Source: VAZQ01 sp963816745 (GTDB lineage: Bacteria; Pseudomonadota; Alphaproteobacteria; Rhizobiales; Xanthobacteraceae). Taken from it: a stretch of DNA of 64,000 nt. The notes beneath the pieces were generated by a model. The model searched no databases, had not been told where the DNA came from, and was given only the letters and a program-made list of their open reading frames with translations. Position 1 is the first letter of the stretch. The number at the start of each line of letters is the position of its first letter. Location of the stretch: assembly GCA_963816745.1 (NCBI GenBank), contig CAWFLQ010000007.1:62001-126000 (forward strand). Reading direction: 5' to 3'. This document shows positions 61,031 to 64,000 of the stretch, piece by piece. The translations under genes were made by a program, and so were the position numbers.

Positions 61031-62563
61031 GTGAGCGATGGTCTGACAGCCCTGCTGCACTTTTCCGAGCACGACTTTTCGTGGCTCGCGCAATTCTTTT
61101 CGCTTTGGGTGCTGCCGTTCGCCCACGAGGATCTCGCCATCATCCTCGGCGCCTACATCGTCGTGAACAACATCATGCCGGCCGGGCTGGTGGTGCTGTG
61201 CATCTACGGCGGCATGGTGGCGAGCGACTTCGTGTTGTACGGCATCGGCGCGGGCGCGAGACACGTGCCCTGGCTCACGCGGCTCGCGGTCGACGATCGG
61301 GTGCGTGGTTTCGGCGAGACGCTCAAGCGCAACCTGTTCGGCATCGTGGCGCTCTGCCGCGTCGCGCCCGGCGGTGTCTTCATTGCCTTCGTCGCCTGCG
61401 GCTGGACGCGTGTGCCGCTCGCCCGGTTCGCCGTGGCGACCTTGGTCACCTCCGCGCTTTATCTGCCGCTGATGCTCTGCATCATGATCTTCTTCGGCGA
61501 TGCGCTCGACGATCGCGCCGGTTTGTGGACCTGGCCGTTCCTGTTGTGCGTCCTGTTCGCGATCGGATTCGTCCGCCATCAGGTCTTCGCCTTTCGTGAA
61601 AAGTCCGGCCAGGCCGACGCCAAGCGTTCGGCACAGTCGGCCGGCCGCAACCGCGCTGGGCGGGCCGCCGGCGGCTGCCCGCGCAAGGGGCCGTGGGCGG
61701 AACGCATCCCGCGCGGCCTGTTCTATCTGCCCCTGGTTCTGAGCTGGATCGGCTTCGCGTTGCGCTATCGCTCGTTGACCTTGCCCACGGTCGCCAATCC
61801 CCGCCATCCGACCGGGGGCGCATGGGGCGGCTCGCGGAGCGGCTACCTGCTCGATGTCGCGGCGAGCGAGCGACGCTGGATCGCCGATGTCGTGTTGGTG
61901 CCGCGCGGCTCGGGGCCGCGCGCGCTCTACGCCGATCTCGAGCATGCCCGGCAGTCCCTTCGCGCCGCCGGATTGGAATTTCCGCTGATCGCCAGACCCG
62001 ATGTCGGCCGTCACGGCGTGTGCCGGATCGACGACGTCGTGGCGCTGCGCGAATATCTGCAAAACTTCCCCGGCGGCGAAAAGCTGATGCTGCAGGCGCT
62101 CGTGCCGCAGCCGAACAAGGCCGCGGTGCTCTATGCACGGCTGCCGGGCGCGCAGACCGGCCGCATTCTGTCACTGACCTTCCGGGTGGACGGCCTCTGC
62201 CACGACGCGCGCCGGCACATCGCGTCGGAGCTCGAGGCGCGGATCGACGCCGTGGCGCGCAGCATGCGCGAATTCCACTACGGCTGCTTCGAGCTGCGGT
62301 TTGCTTCCGCCGAAGATCTCATGCGGGGCGAGAACTTCTCCATCGTCGCGATCAACGGCATCGGCAGCGCGGTCAAGCACGCCTGGGACCCGGCGTTGCC
62401 GCTCCGCGAGGTCTATCGCCGCCTGGTGGACCATCAGCGCATCATGTTCCTGATCGGCGAGAAGAACCGCGCGCGCGGCTTCAAGCCGCTCGGCTGCGCC
62501 GACGTCCTCAAGTCTCTGGTCCGGCAGAGCCAGCTCAGCCGCCGCTATCCGGCCCAAGCCTGA
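61031..62563 (+). CDS. VTT (DedA-like) membrane domain fused to an ATP-grasp-like domain
   Basis: 510-residue protein. The N-terminal third is a VTT/DedA membrane domain: HEDLAIILGAYIVVNNIMPAGLVVLCIYGGMVASDFVLYGIG, RVAPGGVFIAFVACGWTRVPLARF and two more helices. After a basic linker rich in Arg/Ala (about 205-240) comes a roughly 270-residue soluble region: FYLPLVLSWIGFALRYRSLTLPTVANP, FPLIARPDVGRHGVCRIDD, GEKLMLQALVP and FELRFASAEDLMRGENFSIVAINGIGSAVKHAWDP, resembling ATP-grasp or D-Ala-D-Ala ligase-like proteins. Frame intact. The start is uncertain: GTG 61031 chosen, and the frame is open from 60947. Confidence 0.72.
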   Translation: MSDGLTALLHFSEHDFSWLAQFFSLWVLPFAHEDLAIILGAYIVVNNIMPAGLVVLCIYGGMVASDFVLYGIGAGARHVPWLTRLAVDDRVRGFGETLKRNLFGIVALCRVAPGGVFIAFVACGWTRVPLARFAVATLVTSALYLPLMLCIMIFFGDALDDRAGLWTWPFLLCVLFAIGFVRHQVFAFREKSGQADAKRSAQSAGRNRAGRAAGGCPRKGPWAERIPRGLFYLPLVLSWIGFALRYRSLTLPTVANPRHPTGGAWGGSRSGYLLDVAASERRWIADVVLVPRGSGPRALYADLEHARQSLRAAGLEFPLIARPDVGRHGVCRIDDVVALREYLQNFPGGEKLMLQALVPQPNKAAVLYARLPGAQTGRILSLTFRVDGLCHDARRHIASELEARIDAVARSMREFHYGCFELRFASAEDLMRGENFSIVAINGIGSAVKHAWDPALPLREVYRRLVDHQRIMFLIGEKNRARGFKPLGCADVLKSLVRQSQLSRRYPAQA

Positions 62564-62643
62564 CTTCCCTTCACAAGCCTGACTTTCCTTCACGAAGCTG
62601 TGCGGGTGTGGACGCGCCCGCCGTCCGTCCCTACATTGGCGGC

Positions 62644-63133
62644 ATGCACACGAGATCAATGACAATCACGGCTGTCCTGCTCGCGCTTGCGCTCGCGACG
62701 GCCGCGAGCGATGCAACCGCCGAGGACTACAGCATCGGCACGCTGCAAATCGGCAATCCGTGGACGCGCGCGACCCCCAAGGGCTCGACGGTCGCGGGCG
62801 GCTACATGAAAATCACCAACAAAGGCAGCGCGCCCGATCGGCTGCGTCGGCGGCAGCGCCGCGGTCGCCGGCCGGTTCGAGGTCCACAGCATGGTGATGG
62901 AGCAGGGCGTCGCCAAGATGCGTCCGGTCGAAGGCGGCCTCGAGATCAAGCCCGGCGAGACCGTCGAGCTCAAGCCTGGATCGCTCCATGTCATGCTCAT
63001 GGGGCTCAAGCAGCCGCTCGAGAAGGGCCAGAAGGTCAAGGGCACGCTGGAATTCGAGAAGGCCGGCAAGGTCGAGATCGAGTACGCGGTCGAGGCGCTC
63101 GGCGTTTCAGCGCCGGCCAAGCATGGCCACTAG
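62644..63133 (+). CDS. PCuAC-type periplasmic copper chaperone (one frame break)
   Basis: About 162-residue exported copper carrier that helps load the CuA site of cytochrome oxidase. Signal peptide MTITAVLLALALATAASDATA. The Cu(I) site has the family pattern H(M)x10Mx21HxM: HSMVMEQGVAKMRPV followed by LHVMLMGLKQPLEKG. The opening IGNPWTRATPKGSTVAGGYMKITNKG and the closing LEFEKAGKVEIEYAVE are also typical. One extra C near 62845 breaks APDRL-VGGSAAVAGRFEVHSM. Confidence 0.93.
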
Positions 63134-63181
63134 CGCATGTCCCGGAAAAGTGGAAACCGGTTTTCCGATAAGGACATGCGC
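63133..63181. repeat. Dispersed palindrome with GCGCATGTCC ends
   Basis: GCGCATGTCC (63133) pairs with GGACATGCGC (63172-63181), with an inner gaaaagtggaaaccggttttcc stem. It starts at the last base of the copper-chaperone stop. This is the classic intergenic palindrome of Bradyrhizobium-like genomes; it may act as a terminator for both converging genes. Confidence 0.8.
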
Positions 63182-63212
63182 AAATCCTAAAATCGCCCCT
63201 CGCGCGATCTGC

Positions 63213-64000
63213 TCACCAGCCGATCGCCTTCGGCAGCCACAGGGCGATGCCGGGGAATAGGAAACAGAGCACCAGCGCGATCAACTGCATCGCCACGAAC
63301 GGGATGATCCCGCGATAGATATCGCCGGTGGTCACCTCCGGCGGTGCCACTCCGCGCAAAAAGAACAGCGCCCAGCCGAACGGCGGCGTAAGGAACGACG
63401 TTTGCAAGTTCACGCAGATCAGCGTTGCCAGCCACACCATGTCAACGCCGGCCGCGATGAAGATCGGCAGGAACAGCGGCACGGCGATGTAGGAAATCTC
63501 GATCCACTCGATGAAGAATCCGAGCAGGAAGATGATGAGCATCAGGAACCAGATGGCGCCGGTGGTGCCGCCCGGAACAAAGGCGAAGAAGTCCTGAACC
63601 AGCTGCTCGCCCTGCAGGCCGCGGAAGGCGAGCGAGAATGCCTGCGCGCAGATCAGGATGAACATCATCATCGCGGTGATCCGCGTCGTCGCGTAGGTCG
63701 TATCCCGCAGCACCGCCCAGGACATCCGCCCGCCGATGGCGGTCACGACGATGGCGCCGAGCGCGCCCATGGAGGCCGCCTCGGTCGGCGCCGCGATCCC
63801 GCCGATGATCGAGCCCAGCACCGCGCCGACCAGCGCGATCGGCGGCAGCACCACGCGCAGCAGCTTGCCCGCGAGCTCGCCGCCGGAGAGCAGGTCGCGT
63901 TCCTCCTGCGGGACCGGGGGCACCATCTGCGGTCGCACGAGGCCAAGGCCGAGCAGGTAGACGACGTAGATGCCGGCGAGCATCAGGCCCGGAATCATCG
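63213..64000 (-). CDS. dctM: TRAP transporter large permease (DctM), cut by the window edge
   Basis: C-terminal 262 or so residues of the large membrane subunit of a TRAP importer. Helices include PPIALVGAVLGSIIGGIAAPTEAASMGALGAIVV (family motif GG-x-PTEAA), ITAMMMFILICAQAFSLAF, WFLMLIIFLLGFFIEWIEISYIAVPLFLPI and TSFLTPPFGWALFFLRG. The N-terminal part lies beyond the window. TRAP systems take up organic acids with a periplasmic DctP receptor; its gene is not in view. Confidence 0.9.
   Translation of the reverse strand, partial: MIPGLMLAGIYVVYLLGLGLVRPQMVPPVPQEERDLLSGGELAGKLLRVVLPPIALVGAVLGSIIGGIAAPTEAASMGALGAIVVTAIGGRMSWAVLRDTTYATTRITAMMMFILICAQAFSLAFRGLQGEQLVQDFFAFVPGGTTGAIWFLMLIIFLLGFFIEWIEISYIAVPLFLPIFIAAGVDMVWLATLICVNLQTSFLTPPFGWALFFLRGVAPPEVTTGDIYRGIIPFVAMQLIALVLCFLFPGIALWLPKAIGW

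Overview
The window looks like chromosomal DNA of a high-GC alphaproteobacterium of the order Hyphomicrobiales (Rhizobiales), nearest in feel to the Nitrobacteraceae/Xanthobacteraceae. The evidence is a dedicated acpXL-fabZXL-fabF2XL-fabF1XL-adhXL-lpxXL cluster for very-long-chain acylation of lipid A, DUF2336 and DUF2865 proteins, paired kup potassium transporters, a type II phosphatidylserine decarboxylase/synthase pair, and the dispersed palindromes typical of these genomes. There is no rRNA, tRNA, CRISPR array, prophage or plasmid origin that I can see.

Layout. 0-17 kb: glutathione reductase, a DUF2336 protein, class II DAHP synthase, a beta-propeller protein, two outer-membrane barrels, DgkA, NAD synthetase, a MetE-like protein, a Bug-type binding protein, DUF2865, an EamA permease, maleylacetoacetate isomerase and a MarR regulator. 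17-29 kb: cysS, a GNAT enzyme and a 28-residue membrane microprotein in overlapping frames, citramalate synthase, a deaminase with a signal-like leader, VOC proteins, an NMT1-like binding protein, a LOG-family enzyme, an Atm1-type ABC exporter, psd-pssA and an SDR. 29-40 kb: a GST, a pair of membrane-linked GTPases, a small envelope cluster, a methylmalonate-semialdehyde dehydrogenase, a CBS protein, a luciferase-like monooxygenase divergent from a gentisate-dioxygenase-like cupin, and a REP-flanked RAYT cassette. 40-48 kb: motAB-like pair, kup-kup, a rhodanese and a PotF-like protein. 48-53 kb: the lipid A very-long-chain fatty acid operon (minus strand). 53-64 kb: an interrupted HbpS/GlcG gene, a Tat-type amidohydrolase, a phnDCEE transporter, an RlpA-like protein, a VTT(DedA)-ATP-grasp fusion, a PCuAC copper chaperone and a truncated TRAP permease.

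The most unusual feature is a family of 163-bp bipartite palindromic elements. Two full copies (31572-31734 and 53887-54049) have identical geometry: a 72-bp palindrome, a 17-bp spacer and a 74-bp palindrome. Their stem sequences differ but keep base pairing. The pre-insertion sites can be rebuilt to the base: one copy splits the start of a GTPase gene, the other splits an HbpS/GlcG gene. The dinucleotides at the ends of the spacer match those of the target. A third, internally deleted chimeric copy (52981-53039) lies between acpXL and fabZXL and, as sequenced, joins them in one reading frame. A RAYT transposase cassette with covarying REPs is a second, independent mobile-palindrome system.

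Sequence quality matters here. Roughly fifty or more single-base frame breaks interrupt genes that must be functional (cysS, kup, lpxXL, phnCDE, mmsA). They are most dense at 48-59 kb, and most are repaired by removing one base. I treat them as probable consensus errors, not pseudogenes, and give whole-gene coordinates with the break positions.
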